The notes below the pieces were generated by a model. The model was not told where the DNA came from, made no database searches, and saw only the letters and a list, made by a program, of their open reading frames with translations. From the NCBI GenBank assembly GCA_024529925.1, contig JAFEUB010001171.1, positions 1,788,001-1,852,000 of the forward strand: a stretch of 64,000 bases of DNA, in the 5' to 3' direction. This DNA is from Ophthalmolycus amberensis (taxonomy: Eukaryota; Chordata; Actinopteri; Perciformes; Zoarcidae). The position numbers were made by a program, and so were the translations under genes. Positions 50,201 to 60,630 of the stretch are shown piece after piece (position 1 is the first letter of the stretch; each line of letters starts with the position of its first letter).

Positions 50201-53200
50201 AGACGCAGGTGGCATGATGGCTTTAAGATGGGGAGATTATTCATGAGAATTTATTGTTCACTTGTAATAAAAGTTCAATCGTATCTTTCACCCGCAGACA
50301 CTCCTGATGCACCCAGGAAATTGGCTGTCAGCACCCATCTTTTGGATAGTGGCCCCCTGCTGGAACCAAATCAAGGTGGAGCCCAGCCCCTTAGCCAGAC
50401 GAAGAGGCTGCTGAAAGCGCCCGCACTGGCTGAGCTGGACGGCTCCGAATCTGACGTAAGATGTCTGACTCTTATTGCCTCTGCTCATAAGATGATCTTC
50501 ACCCGCTTCATCGGGTTTCAATTAAGCATCTTGAAAAATGTTGATGATAGTATCCGTGTTTCCACAAGAACAAAGGCAAAACTGAAATGGACTTTCTTTT
50601 GCCATTCAAAGTAATTTTAAAGGCATCAGTGTCTCGTGACTAAATGAGTGTAATCTTCCGGTTGACAGGAGGAGCCCACACAGAGCAGCTCCAGTATGTC
50701 CACATCTTTGACGGAGGACATGTCACCTGAGCCTGTCGTAGGGAAGAAGGGTAAGCGCTTACCTGGAACATATTGGAATATATTACATTCGGCTTTTTGA
50801 TCACTACAAACATGTAAATAAAGTTGTCTTTATAATTTACTTTCTTTTTTTTTTGTCCCACGTGTCCAGTTCCTCCAAAGTTCTTGCCTGTGTCTGCGAC
50901 CCCACAGCCAGACAAGCGTCGGTCTCCACAGAGGCGGCACTCAATCGAGAAGGAGGCCCCCACCATTGGCACCCCCTTTCTACCTCCATCCAGACAGAGC
51001 TCCAAGTCTTTGGTATGTAAACCGTGGGCGCTATCTCTGTTGGATTATCCATCAAATCCTCTGGATGAATGAATGAATGAATACTCAAAAGTAGATGACA
51101 GAGCTTGCATGAGTGACAGATCTTACTAAACCAGCTGCAAATACACTTACCGGTATATAAAGTGGTTAATCTAAGATGGTCAATTATATTCTTTATTGGT
51201 ATAACTAAGATTATTCTCTTATCAGCATCTCTTATCAGTCAAAATAATAATAAAATATAACTAAATGAAAAGGAGATTTTGCTAAAGAGTAAAAAGTGCT
51301 GTCATACATGTTAATTGCAGAGTTTGTAGAACAACAACTCATGGACGTTACAATTTGAAAGAATTCTAAATCTACCAACAACACAAATTTACTCCCGTCC
51401 TGTGACCGGTCATTCGTTTTCCATGAGGTCACTGGTTCGCTGACTAACTCTGTGCCGGTCATATGATTCTAGTGAGGTTGATGGATATAATTGAAAACAC
51501 AAGACAGGCTGCTGTATGAAGGGGATTTAGAAGAAATTGGTTCATTCTCACTACTTTCTAGTTAAAGTGCAGACCTCTGGCGCCAAACCAGGGATCAAAT
51601 CAGAAGAAATGACAGATGAAACCCTGGAGGAGACGGCTCTTCTGGGGACGGTTGTCTCATTTGAACTTTATGCTTTTCATGTGCGATTACATCCTGATCT
51701 CTAAAAATGAGAATAATTAAACTTCTTTGACAGATTGAGGTAATCAAAAGCCACACGATTACAGTTTTCTAGTCACCCATTTAATGATAAAAATTAAAGT
51801 CATTTCCACAACCTGAAGCCATGTTTTTAAATTTTTTTAAATTTTTATTGAAGCGCATGCTTTGCCTTTCACATAGGAGTTGAGTTTCTCTGGTAGATGT
51901 AAAACAGGAAGGTCTTTGTTGCAGTTCCCCTCCCTCGCTGTTACTCTTTTTATATCATTAAAATGTCTCATACCAAAGACTTACTTGCAGTCATTTCCTG
52001 TTTCATATAATGCTGCAGCTGATGGCGGATCCCAGTGCCAAGGTAACCTGGAAACCTTCTGTCTATCCATCACCATCAACACATTTCAGAATTTGTTTTC
52101 GGGTTGTGCGTTTGTCCCATTCTCGTGAACGCGATATCTCAGCAACGCCTGGAGGGAAATTCTTCAAATTTGGCACAAACCCCGTCCCGTTCTCGTGAAA
52201 AGATGTAGGTCTGCACCATCAGACCTAGTCATCGGTTGTGATCCTGCAGTCATGAGTTATGAATGCTGTCATTTCATTGAACTCTTCTCCTATCCTCTAA
52301 CAGATGCATCATGTGTTGCGTTGTATTAAGCATAGTTTCAGCATAGCTTGTTGGAATATAAGGTCCTACCTGTGTTATAGTCCTGTTCCCTTTTTCTGCT
52401 GGTTAGGTGGAAGCCGCCAGCGGTGCTCAGGGCACGGTATGTCACTGTTACTGCATGTCTTTAAAGGCACATAACACTGTGGTGAACTGTGTGGGTATTC
52501 CAATAGACTTGTTTTAGATGAACGGCACCTTGTGTCATGACCGTTTGTGTGAATGGGAGATCTGTGGCATACTTAAAACGCCTCGGGGAAGGTTAAAGAG
52601 AAATAATCAGTTAATGCTTACAACGGAGTCTCACATTTTCTAATCCAAGCAAAACTGAAGGAGAGTGAGAGTAAATGATTGGCGAAGAACTTCCCCGAGC
52701 TTTAACTTTGACTTTGGATGCTCTGCTATAGAGTTCAGACGTTCAATAGATGGATGAATATGTTGAATAGGCTCCCAGCTACGTCACAAATCTCCTGGCG
52801 ACCGCAGCATGCACCGTGATGGAGGTCCACTTGCAAAATTGGAAGTGTTGAAATGCTTATAAAACAGTCATAGTAAAGTAAACCTATGGTGCAAAAATGA
52901 AAATTCTCCACGTTGAGTTGGATGACTTCTAACTTTAGAAGACCGATTTTGAATCATTGAAGAAAGTAATTTGATAGCAAAAAGATGTGGACCACCAACA
53001 TGACTGGCGTGTGACATCACCAGCATGCTCTGTATTTCCTGTTCATTGTCACAGTGTCATGTCAGTGGAAGCTTCATCTGTGGTTCACAGAGAACATAGA
53101 AGATCAGTGTTGTCACCTTCACCATCTCATCGCATGCTTGGTCTTTTGGTTCAGTGGTGTGCAACGGGTGTCTCATTGGCAGCAGATACCATCACTTCTC

Positions 53201-55026
53201 GCTGTTGTACCATTATCTAAATCTGCATATGTACGGTTAGTTTGCTGATTTGATTGTGTGCGTTTTTCTTCCAGGAGGAGTTCCGCTACCCAGTGGAGTG
53301 TCTGGCTCTGACGGTGGAGGAGGTGATGCACATCAGACAGGTTCTGGTCAAGGCAGAGCTGGAGAAGTTTCAGCAGTACAAAGAAATCTACACTGCCCTC
53401 AAGAAAGGAAAGGTAGACGCCACATGTAGGATTTACATCGTCGGAGTGATCATTTTCCTCAGTCATCATTTGAATACAACAGATTCCATGTACCGTCTTC
53501 AACTCTCATACTTTCCTCTCTAGGTCTGCTTTTCATGTCGGACCAAGAGGTTCTCTCTCTTTACCTGGTCCTACACCTGCCAGTTCTGCAAAAGGTAAAC
53601 TGAATCACTAACGACTCAACTTACCGGGGAACTCCAAGTCTGTTTACACGCATTGGGGAGTGCTACTTACCTTGCACGGCTGCTGGTTTCTTGCGACGTC
53701 GTCGTGTGAACCGCGGTATCAAAATCACACAAAAATGAATGTTGTTAGGCTTCAAGTAAAGCGTTTGTGTCCGGCACGCCAGAGCACGGACCAATCGGCT
53801 TCCTGTGAGGAGCGTCTGGCAGCTAGAGGCTTGGCTTAGGTTTGTGCAAGATTACAGAGAGGCAACTGTTTAAGACAACAATGGCGGCTCCTAAAGAGGT
53901 TAGCATAGATGCTGCAGTAGTTGTAACTGAACTGGAGAGTATTTCTTAATTTAAAGAAGCTCAAAGGATGGCACTTAAGGCTTTTCTTGAGGAAAATATG
54001 TTTTTGCTCCTCCTTCGACTGGCTTTGGTAAGAGTTTGATTGACAGATGGCTCTTCCAATCACCTGCCAAGTATTTCTTGGAAGTGCCTGCTCTTTTCCA
54101 AACTGCTTCCAACGACGACTTCTCAGGTGGTTTTGTGTAACAAACCATCCGGCGGGTCAGGACAGAGTATGACTGTACATGTGAAACCTTTTATGGCTCC
54201 TGAGGGAAGTTTGAAAATGAATACAATTTGGGGATGTGGAGTTATAAAGAATTGATGTTACCAGACCTGGTTAGCCTGCTTCTCATCTCTGCTTCAGGCA
54301 TGTTTTAAGGAATGCTTCTGTTCATGTTTAACATAATAGCAATTTTTTGTCTTTGTCTCCAGGCCTGTGTGTTCCCAGTGCTCTAAAAAGGTAGGCGGCT
54401 GTTGATTTTAAATTAAACTTACTTTAGAATTTCCTCCCCCTCCATAAATGTCATTAAAAGCAACAACATTTTGTTAATCTATTTTTTTTTTTTTTACCTC
54501 AGATGCGGCTGCCATCCAAGCCCTACTCGACCCTGCCCATCTTTTCTTTGGGCCCCAGTACTGTGGCTAAAGAAGAGGCAACTGGAGCGTCTGCCCCAGC
54601 TTTGCCAGAAAGGCACCCATTCGGGTCTGGATACAGCCGAAACAGCCTACGCAGAAGTGCTTACAAGTATGTTACGGTCGAACTCCCATGTCTTTTTATA
54701 TACTGAGGAAATGTCATGCTTTGTCAGAGTAGCTATTATTTCTTTCTGTCCTCAGGTCGTCGAGGCAAAGCGGCAGCAGTACCAGCAAAGATGGGCAGTC
54801 GCAGGACGAGCCTGAGCTGCCCAAGGAGCTTACTGAGGACTGGGTCACCATGGAGATCTGTGTAGACTGCAAAAAGTTCATCACGGATATCATCACCTCC
54901 AGCAAGCGCAGCCTGTGCACGGCCACCAAACACGCCCGTCTCAATCGCAAAACCCAATCGTTCTACATGTCGTCGTCTAACTCGGTCAACTTCAGGCCCT
55001 CTGAGCGCAGCATCAATGAGGTGTAG
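28516..55026 (+). CDS. spire1: Protein spire homolog 1 (actin nucleator)
   Basis: Nineteen coding exons: 28516..28843, 32362..32393, 41211..41501, 43518..43643, 46845..46919, 47030..47194, 47406..47492, 48098..48227, 49085..49126, 49974..50021, 50298..50455, 50669..50750, 50870..51012, 52407..52436, 53275..53412, 53524..53594, 54363..54390, 54503..54666 and 54756..55026 (TAG). They give 802 aa (human 756) and stay in frame across all joins. Domains in order: KIND (QPINEEQAWAVCYQCC to the fourth exon), which binds FMN formins; tandem WH2 actin-binding motifs (about 46845..48227, including LTPYEMLMDDI and AHEIILDFIRSRPPLNP); Spir-box (PVECLALTVEEVMHIRQVLV), which binds myosin V and vesicles; and a FYVE-like zinc finger (CFSCRTKRF...CQFCKRPVCSQC...CVDCKKF). 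It nucleates actin on vesicles and in oocytes. Exon 3 carries a Glu-rich tract absent or shorter in human. Start choice is discussed under findings; 28585 is the alternative. Confidence 0.95.
28844..32361 (+). other. spire1 intron 1
   Basis: A 3.5-kb intron with GT-AG ends. It contains a C homopolymer near 31056-31070. Open frames here (for example 29958..30253 and 30315..30596) show no recognised domain. Nothing else supported. Confidence 0.6.
32960..33512. mobile_element. Non-autonomous hAT-type DNA transposon (MITE-like)
   Basis: 553 bp flanked by the exact 8-bp duplication CACTAAAC (32952..32959 and 33513..33520). Terminal inverted repeats start CAGGGGTCTTCAACG on the left; the right end read on the minus strand starts CAGAGGTCTTCG, so 11 of the first 12 positions match with one mismatch. 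An 8-bp target duplication and CAG...CTG ends are typical of the hAT superfamily. No transposase inside. A CTAT microsatellite has expanded in it at 33029..33094. Confidence 0.85.
33029..33094. repeat. (CTAT)n microsatellite
   Basis: About 16 uninterrupted CTAT units inside the hAT-type element, replacing or extending its left interior. Confidence 0.92.
34289..34498 (+). pseudogene. BED-type zinc-finger relic from a hAT-like transposase
   Basis: A 69-codon frame includes FFSASEEDLKLAICHNCKST, then ISRGGTTVNTFGTTYLIRHL, and a stop soon after. This is the BED finger pattern: aromatic K-F/Y-F lead-in, CxxC, the SRGG-T--F-TT-L--HL signature, then a terminal metal ligand, here Cys (RHLLYC) where His is usual. 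The upstream SLWVFKK-like lead-in lies in another frame, suggesting a frameshift. No transposase body follows, so this is a fragment. BED domains of this kind occur in hAT transposases and in domesticated ZBED proteins; the isolated, broken state in an intron favours a dead transposon piece. Confidence 0.65.
39486..39734 (+). other. GC-richer open segment in spire1 intron 2 (unassigned)
   Basis: Between AT-rich flanks lies a GC-richer stretch, open in two plus frames, that includes an ATG with the codons MPGYASFTHIHALLKKGG. No family recognised. It could be an alternative exon, an old inserted gene fragment or chance. Confidence 0.2.
40728..40785. repeat. Short dispersed repeat relic
   Basis: GATAATAAACTTTATTTGTA followed by TTGCACCTTTTTATAAAATG resembles the widespread fish motif with consensus TTTATTTATATAGCACCTTT. 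Short and degenerate, in spire1 intron 2. Confidence 0.35.
42500..43085. repeat. Degenerate teleost dispersed repeat with GTTAGCATGC block
   Basis: Contains in order AGTCGGGCAATGTAGCTCAA, GGATTGAAATATTTCAAGAA, CCTCAGGATGAATTTTAATA, GTGTTTAGTGCTAATTAGC, CTAAACTAAGATGGTAAAC, AGCATGTTAGCATGCTGAC and GCAGACTCTTAGTCTTGTT. This string of motifs is one I recognise from a very abundant perch-like fish repeat; this copy is diverged. The two minus-strand open frames across it (42422..42770) are incidental. Confidence 0.7.
43340..43373. repeat. (AT)n microsatellite
   Basis: About 17 AT units in spire1 intron 3. Confidence 0.9.
43418..43480. repeat. Short dispersed repeat relic
   Basis: CATTTCATTTATATAGCCCA followed by ATATCACAAACCTAATTAAC and CCTCAAGGG resembles the fish repeat whose consensus includes ATATAGCCCAATATCACAAA. 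About 40 bp upstream of a spire1 exon. Confidence 0.5.
44163..44200. repeat. Poly(A) run
   Basis: About 38 consecutive A residues just inside the left end of the hAT-type element. It could be slippage or the tail of an old retro-insertion. Confidence 0.85.
44325..44502. repeat. Minisatellite, 28-bp unit, about 6.4 copies
   Basis: A near-identical 28-bp unit beginning GCCTGTGTGCTCTCTGCTCG repeats in tandem; units differ mainly at the last few bases (CTCA versus CTCT). Because 28 is not a multiple of 3, all plus frames cycle through the same Cys/Ser/Leu-rich residues, which explains the overlapping open frames at 44226..44570. Confidence 0.92.
44514..44692. repeat. Nested palindromic element (31-bp inverted arms)
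   Basis: Left arm 44514..44544 begins GAGAACGCGCAGC and right arm 44662..44692 ends GCTGCGCGTTCTC. The arms match 30 of 31 positions as inverted repeats, with 117 bp between them. No target duplication at its edges. It could be a second small element nested in the hAT-type element, or a foldback arising within it. Confidence 0.85.
50351..50363 (-). promoter_or_regulatory. CTCF-like motif inside a spire1 exon
   Basis: GGCCCCCTGCTGG (minus strand CCAGCAGGGGGCC) matches the CTCF core perfectly, but the bases encode spire1 residues (SGPLLEP), so coding constraint may explain it. Confidence 0.2.
52010..52210. repeat. Teleost dispersed repeat fragment
   Basis: TTCTCGTGAACGCGATATCT, then CAGCAACGCCTGGAGGGAAA and TTCTTCAAATTTGGCACAAA is a very common fish repeat block recognised from memory; this copy is truncated on the right. 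Confidence 0.7.
52407..52436 (+). other. spire1: spire1 30-nt exon (probably alternative)
   Basis: An acceptor (TTAG) at 52403-52406 and a donor (GTATGT) at 52437 bracket ten codons (VEAASGAQGT). Its length is a multiple of three, so inclusion or skipping keeps the frame between the exons at 50870..51012 and 53275..53412. Predicted from splice sites only. Confidence 0.45.
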
Positions 55027-56114
55027 GAGGTGGGACTGCCCTTTGCACTTTTCTTCACGCCTCGCCTGGAGCTGAGTCGTTCAATGGAAAAAAAAAAACC
55101 TTCAATGAAGCAAGTCCATCCCCGCCCCAAAGTTAATGAAGGTTCTTATGCCTTACCCTGTCTCAGGAAACGTTGGCAGGCTATGATTGGTCATGACTGG
55201 TCAGGACTGTATGGTAGCTGCCAGATAACAAAGGAGAGCCATGTTTCTATCAATAAATCGGTGAAATCAATTAATTGCTGATGTTGCAATTGTGATCCAG
55301 GTAAGAGAATGTATATTTGACATTAAAGCGGGATACAGAAAGCCAAAAGCTGCAGTGATAATATGTAATCTTAGGCCCCTTCCTAACTGTTGCTTTGAAT
55401 ATAGTTTCCAGTTCCTGTTTACTTCTAGCACTCAGGATTAGCAACAGATTGTCTTTAGACAGAAATGCACTGCAGAGCTTCCTGTCAGGTCTGTTGGTGT
55501 AAACCGCCGCCACTCTCCTGCCCTCCTCTTTTATTCTTCCAGCAACAATGATGCCAAATGTAACATCATTCATTTTATAGCCAGTTTAATGTATATTTAC
55601 TGTTTTCTCGGGTTGTAGGGACGACACGTTGGGGGTGAGAATAGTCATATTTTTTTTCTGGGGGGGGGGGGGGATTAGCTAGTAGTTTTAATGTAAATTC
55701 AATTCTGTGCCTGGTGCCAAATTGTAATTGCTTTCTTCGAATGCCTTTTGTAGTTCTGGACCTATTGTACATATGTGTTATAAACTCATTGGGGGATATT
55801 TTTAGGGTAATCCAAGGTTTCGTTTCTTGCCCTTTCCATGTTGCAAGCTGGGCAACAGAAGCACAGAAATGTAGGGTTCTGAATGTGTAAATGTTGTAAA
55901 TCTTAATTGTTGCAAATTTAATATAAAGTAGAAGTATAATTTTGCCATGTTTTAAGATTTCTGCCTCTGGAGTTTCTTCATTTGAAATTCTTCTCTGAAA
56001 ACTTTATTATTGTTATGTTTGTCAATGTATTAAGATTTTATTTCTATAAAGTCCTCAGTGTTAAAGTACTCTCCTAGATCACAAATCGCACTTTCATTGG
56101 ACCAATTTATTGTT

Positions 56115-56167
<53 letters not shown>

Positions 56168-56600
56168 TTGTTTGTGTGTAATTAATAATTAAAATCTTTG
56201 TTTTTCACCTCTTGGCGGGCGAGAGTCCATAGTGCCATTTCCCAGAGTTCTTCATGAATGAAAATGTGTGAATGGCTGAAGGTTGTTTGTGAGATGGACT
56301 AAAACAATACACTCCATTTAATTGAATGTACCGGTAGGCAAGTTTATAACTGTCATTGAATATGCTTTGTGAACGTGTTATCCCTTTCAAGAAACTTTTA
56401 CTCTCACACGCAGAGACGCGCACACACACGCAGACATGCGCTCATATACTATGTAACCAGCCTGTTCAATAACGATGCCATGTTCAGCAAAACCGTACTT
56501 CTGACCAGTTTTATTTTAGACCTCTGTTAGGAATGTATGCATGCTGTACTGTGATCTGTTTGTTTTTATCAAAGAAATTCTAATAAAACTATCATGATTC
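55027..56600 (+). other. spire1: spire1 3' UTR
   Basis: Noncoding after the TAG at 55024..55026. It includes A and G homopolymers and a 42-bp AT microsatellite (56118..56159). A canonical AATAAA at 56582..56587 marks the probable 3' end. Confidence 0.6.
56118..56159. repeat. (AT)n microsatellite followed by a T run
   Basis: About 21 AT units followed by a run of T in the spire1 3' UTR. Confidence 0.9.
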
Positions 56601-56666
56601 TTACTTTGGTTTACTGATCCTTTAACAGAATTTAAAACCTTTCACAAATGTGCAGTGTTGTGTGAG

Positions 56667-56681
56667 ACAGCAGAGGGCGAT
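56667..56681 (+). promoter_or_regulatory. CTCF-like motif
   Basis: ACAGCAGAGGGCGAT matches the CTCF core except for its first base. It lies about 80 bp downstream of the spire1 poly(A) signal. Motif match only. Confidence 0.3.
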
Positions 56682-59272
56682 ACAGCTACAAAGGAAATCT
56701 GTCTGCTACACTTCAAACGCTGTGGTCTGAGGGACATCAGGTGGTGGATGGTTTGTATTGCGGGCATTTTATGTTTCTTCCATATTCAGAATTGATGCAT
56801 CCGATTATGCTGATTGAGTGTTGACATACAAAAACCGTCTTTGTAATAGTTGTCGTTTTAGAAATGGTGAGTGAATTAAATTCAAACACTTTACATGAGC
56901 AACCTGGAGACCTTTACTTGAAAGTTGCACGACTGCAACTTGATGAAATTATTTTTTTTTTCTTTAATTTAGATAATTTATTCTTCAATTAGTATTAATT
57001 AAAAATAATCCTCAATGTTAAATACAATTTCAATTTTTTGCTTATTTTCCTTAACATGCTGTGTTTCATCTAGCTTTGTAGCAGTGGCGTAAGGTAGTTA
57101 AAATGAGATTGGATAAAGTTAAACACACACACCGACCATTAATCGTATATTTATTTTACCAACGATGTGTTGGATTTTACAGTTGAATGAGTTACTTAGA
57201 CGATTGTATTGTGGATGCTCTACGGGCCTCAGAGTAGCCTCGCTGCCTGCACTGTTTATATTTACACACCTGCTTTGTAGCTGAGAATTAAGCACTTATT
57301 CAATTAATTTAATTTTAAGAGTGATGGAAGTTCAAGAGTATATTTAAAGACCTTTGCATTATTGCCTAAACAATATTAAAAGAAGCCTTTAGTTGTGCTT
57401 GCACCTAAGTTTCAAATCAAAGTCATAGTATATCTGAATAATGATATGGTCTGACGAGGACTTTTGCGAAATCGTAATCCCTATGTCCATCACATTAACA
57501 CCGAGAGGTAAAGGTACAGATTGGGATTAGGCCTCTTACATGACACAGCAGGGAAACGCCTCAATTAGTATAACTACTTGTGGTTTCTTTCAAAGAAGAA
57601 AATAAACATATCTTTTTTTTATAGTTGAGATCTAAGAACTAAAGGGTCTTGGAAAATAGGATATTACTGATTGATTTCAGGTTATAATTGACGTGACTTT
57701 TCTTCACCCTCTGGCTACACCGCAGATAAGACCTGGTGGATATTCAGAAAACGCTAAAAAGAAAGTGCATGTAAATACAGAACGTCATTGGTGCCTGTTA
57801 AAAATAGCTCACATGGTGAAATGTAGGGTAAGGTTTAGGATTTATGCTGGTGGATATTGATGTCAGCATGCATGCTGCTCCTACACATGCATATTGTTCT
57901 TCTGACCACAATTGTCCTCCGTGTGTATGCGCGCACACACACACACACACACAGAATGGGCTTGAAATGAAATGCTATCCCTTGATGGGATAGTAACAGA
58001 CACTTAAAATAACCTGCCTGAAGGGTGACCCTCACATACTGGTTTCTACGGAAAGACAGCAAGCAAACACACAGTCAATAAACAGTCTGAATAGGCTGTG
58101 CATTTAGCAGCAGCTCAATAAAAATGTTCACAGGGTGTTGTTCTGAAATGCTGCTCTGGCTAACTGAGTTAAGCATATGACATCCGACTCAGTTTCTTTT
58201 AAACTTTGAGGTTTTAGGTTGTTTGAGTTTAGACATCCTGCTGGGTGTTGTGTATCATTCTGCACAGTTTGTGTGTCTTGATAATAATTTGGTGAGGCAT
58301 CCGATATTGAGTCCACACACAGACACATACAGAGAAGGCGACTGTGAGGCATTCAGAGCGGCCAGGCTAACAAGGAGCCGTTTAACACCATGACAGTCTG
58401 GGCTTGCTAATGTGGAGTTCGCTGATGTTCCCTTTTGGTCGCTGCTCCTGGACAGGTTTCGATGTTTCCCTACTAATGGGCAGGGATTAAAATATAAGAG
58501 TGAAAGCTGATCCTGCATCTCTTTCCCTGAGGTCGGCTTCACCGGAGGGTTGCATACAAGTTGGCCATACCATGCAAACAGTGAACCTCTCAGGGGGGAA
58601 ACTCGTAACTCGATATTTAGCCTCCATGTTGAGCTCCTCCTGACACTCTTTATGATGAGGCATGAAGGGTCAAGAGGTCGACACATGTCCATCATAATGT
58701 AATAAAAAGCTGTGTATATGTTTCAGGCCAGCTAAACTGTTTAATTAAACTTTCTATCATAGTTCCTATTATATTACACCAAAGTATATTCGTTGAAGTG
58801 GTATTAAACGATGAATGGAGAAGAAATGTGTCACCTGATAGCCAGCGAACATGTTTCTGTCAACAATGTTCCCTTGAGTATGAGGGCAACATGACTCAGC
58901 CAGTCCGCAGACAGATGGAGAACCATTTAAATCTGCAGCAAAGTTCAACCAAAGACAGTTCAGTAAAACAATCACAACATGTGTACCACTGTCCAAAAAC
59001 AGATTCATTATTTGTTCTCATGTGCAGAGAAAATCAAAGCAATAAATTAGAAATTGTCTGTGCAGTATCACCACATACATAATGCATAAATAACAGTGTT
59101 CCTTTATACATGAACAGGGAAATCAATATCCAAAGTAAAGAGCACAGGAGGAAATAAAACATTTTTTAAGAAAGAAAGGAAGTCCATTGTGCAAGTAACA
59201 GCAGCACAGTTGATCAGTGACGCAGTCTTCACAATAGGGATGGATGATTAAAAGGGGGGGGGGGATAACAGG

Positions 59273-59286
59273 GCTGCCATGGCAAC
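59273..59286. promoter_or_regulatory. RFX X-box palindrome
   Basis: GCTGCCATGGCAAC differs by one base from the ideal RFX site GTTGCCATGGCAAC; another half site (GTTGCC) follows at 59288-59293. Between spire1 and klhl38. Confidence 0.4.
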
Positions 59287-60433
59287 TGTTGCCAGGGGCG
59301 GGGGCTGGAGCACGACAGTGAATGTATGCTCCATGAGGGTCAAGAGGGCTACAAAGCCAAGAGGCCCGAGAGGCTCCACAGTCCCATTGTCTTACATCTT
59401 ACTCCAATACATTACAGCTTTTGTTCTCAGATGAATAGAAGGTTGATTTCAGATCACACAAACATGTTTGTGAGGAACCACCTGCAGGTTACATGTGTGC
59501 ATGAGCTTGTTGTACAGGCTGCAAACCCTGAAATTCTCCCCCCCCCCCACACAATTTTCAGTCATAGTTGCCCTCAGCAGGTCACTGCATCCCTGCCATG
59601 CACTTGCCTCAAAGGCAGCGTTGTCACATGTCCTCAAATCAACACAGCTGCCTGTGAAGCCATTTTATTCATCCAATGCATACATGGTGATATTAAAGTA
59701 AACAGCCACTGAAATACACAAACCCATGTGTTTACAGTGCCTGACTAATCTAAAGCATCTTTTTATTCTACTTCATATCACATACACTACATATGTTGCC
59801 AGTGAAACCTTCCATGAGACAATACAGGACATACTCTTGAAAGTCATGAATCAAGCCAGTTAAACTGGATTATTAAAGTTGGCCCAGAAAATGTTGTTTT
59901 CGTAAAATTCTGCTCCTCATCGCCACTTCAGCAAACATGATACACTAATGTACTTTGCATTGGGAGCTTTTATTCTGTCACAATTAATCGACTCATCAGC
60001 TAGTGCACTCTGATAGAAGCATTGGGTCAAAGAGGAATGTATTCTATATAAAGTGCAAATTATATTAGCTGTCATTTTCAGTTTTACGTGAGAAGCAGAG
60101 CTCACAGAGTTAGAGTTAACAAGCAGCCAGACATATTATACCCGATGTATTTAATTGTTACAGGAAAATCAACTGCAGCTGCTAGGCAGTGACATGCTGT
60201 GTATAAATGTCTGGGAAATTAAAGCATTAACATGTTTAGCTACCATCAGACGAGCACAGCCATCTGTGGAAAGCGCTTTTTGGATTAGGTATGTGTCTGA
60301 ACAGCTGTTTGTTGTTTAGGCTACGTCTGCCTCTAGTCATCTCGTGGGTTCTCACTTCAGTTCGACCCCAGGTGCCTTAGTGCTGACACCCTTTGATTCA
60401 CATGAAAGTCAGCCTGGCCTAACATGCTGCTTA

Positions 60434-60500
60434 GTTAAAGAACGCTTCGAGCTCCAAACGTCTGTCTTGGGGTCTCAACACTTGAGTCCTTGATGACAAG
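60434..60500 (-). pseudogene. Duplicated fragment of the last klhl38 coding exon
   Basis: About 65 bp that copies part of the klhl38 last exon (60698..60772) in the same orientation, about 264 bp away. A 22-nt stretch is identical (60453..60474 versus 60717..60738); the flanks are diverged and about 11 nt are missing. It lies beyond the klhl38 stop codon and is not part of the kelch frame. Confidence 0.7.
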
Positions 60501-60630
60501 GTTTGTGAAGGAGTGCAGTCAGCTTGAAATGGTTTCCCATTTGTGTAGTTATTGGCTAATAACTCGTGACTAAGGGGAGGTGAAGAACATGCAGCAAAGC
60601 ATTTGCCCAAGTGACTGGTTGGATGCTGGG

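Larger units (their letters stand above)
51013..53274 (+). other. spire1 introns flanking the 30-nt exon
   Basis: Intronic sequence around the short exon 52407..52436. It holds a small GAAT repeat (51064-51081) and a degenerate dispersed repeat (52010..52210). No other gene seen. Confidence 0.55.
56601..60430. other. spire1-klhl38 tail-to-tail intergenic region
   Basis: About 3.8 kb. It contains a CTCF-like motif (56667..56681), a CA microsatellite (about 57933-57952) and an RFX X-box (59273..59286). The open frame 58255..58695 (minus, 146 codons) has no recognised domain. Its right part may be klhl38 3' UTR. Confidence 0.5.

Noticed and set aside
58255..58695. 146-codon minus-strand open frame in the spire1-klhl38 gap
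   Set aside because: No recognisable family or motif; length alone is not enough in 64 kb of sequence.
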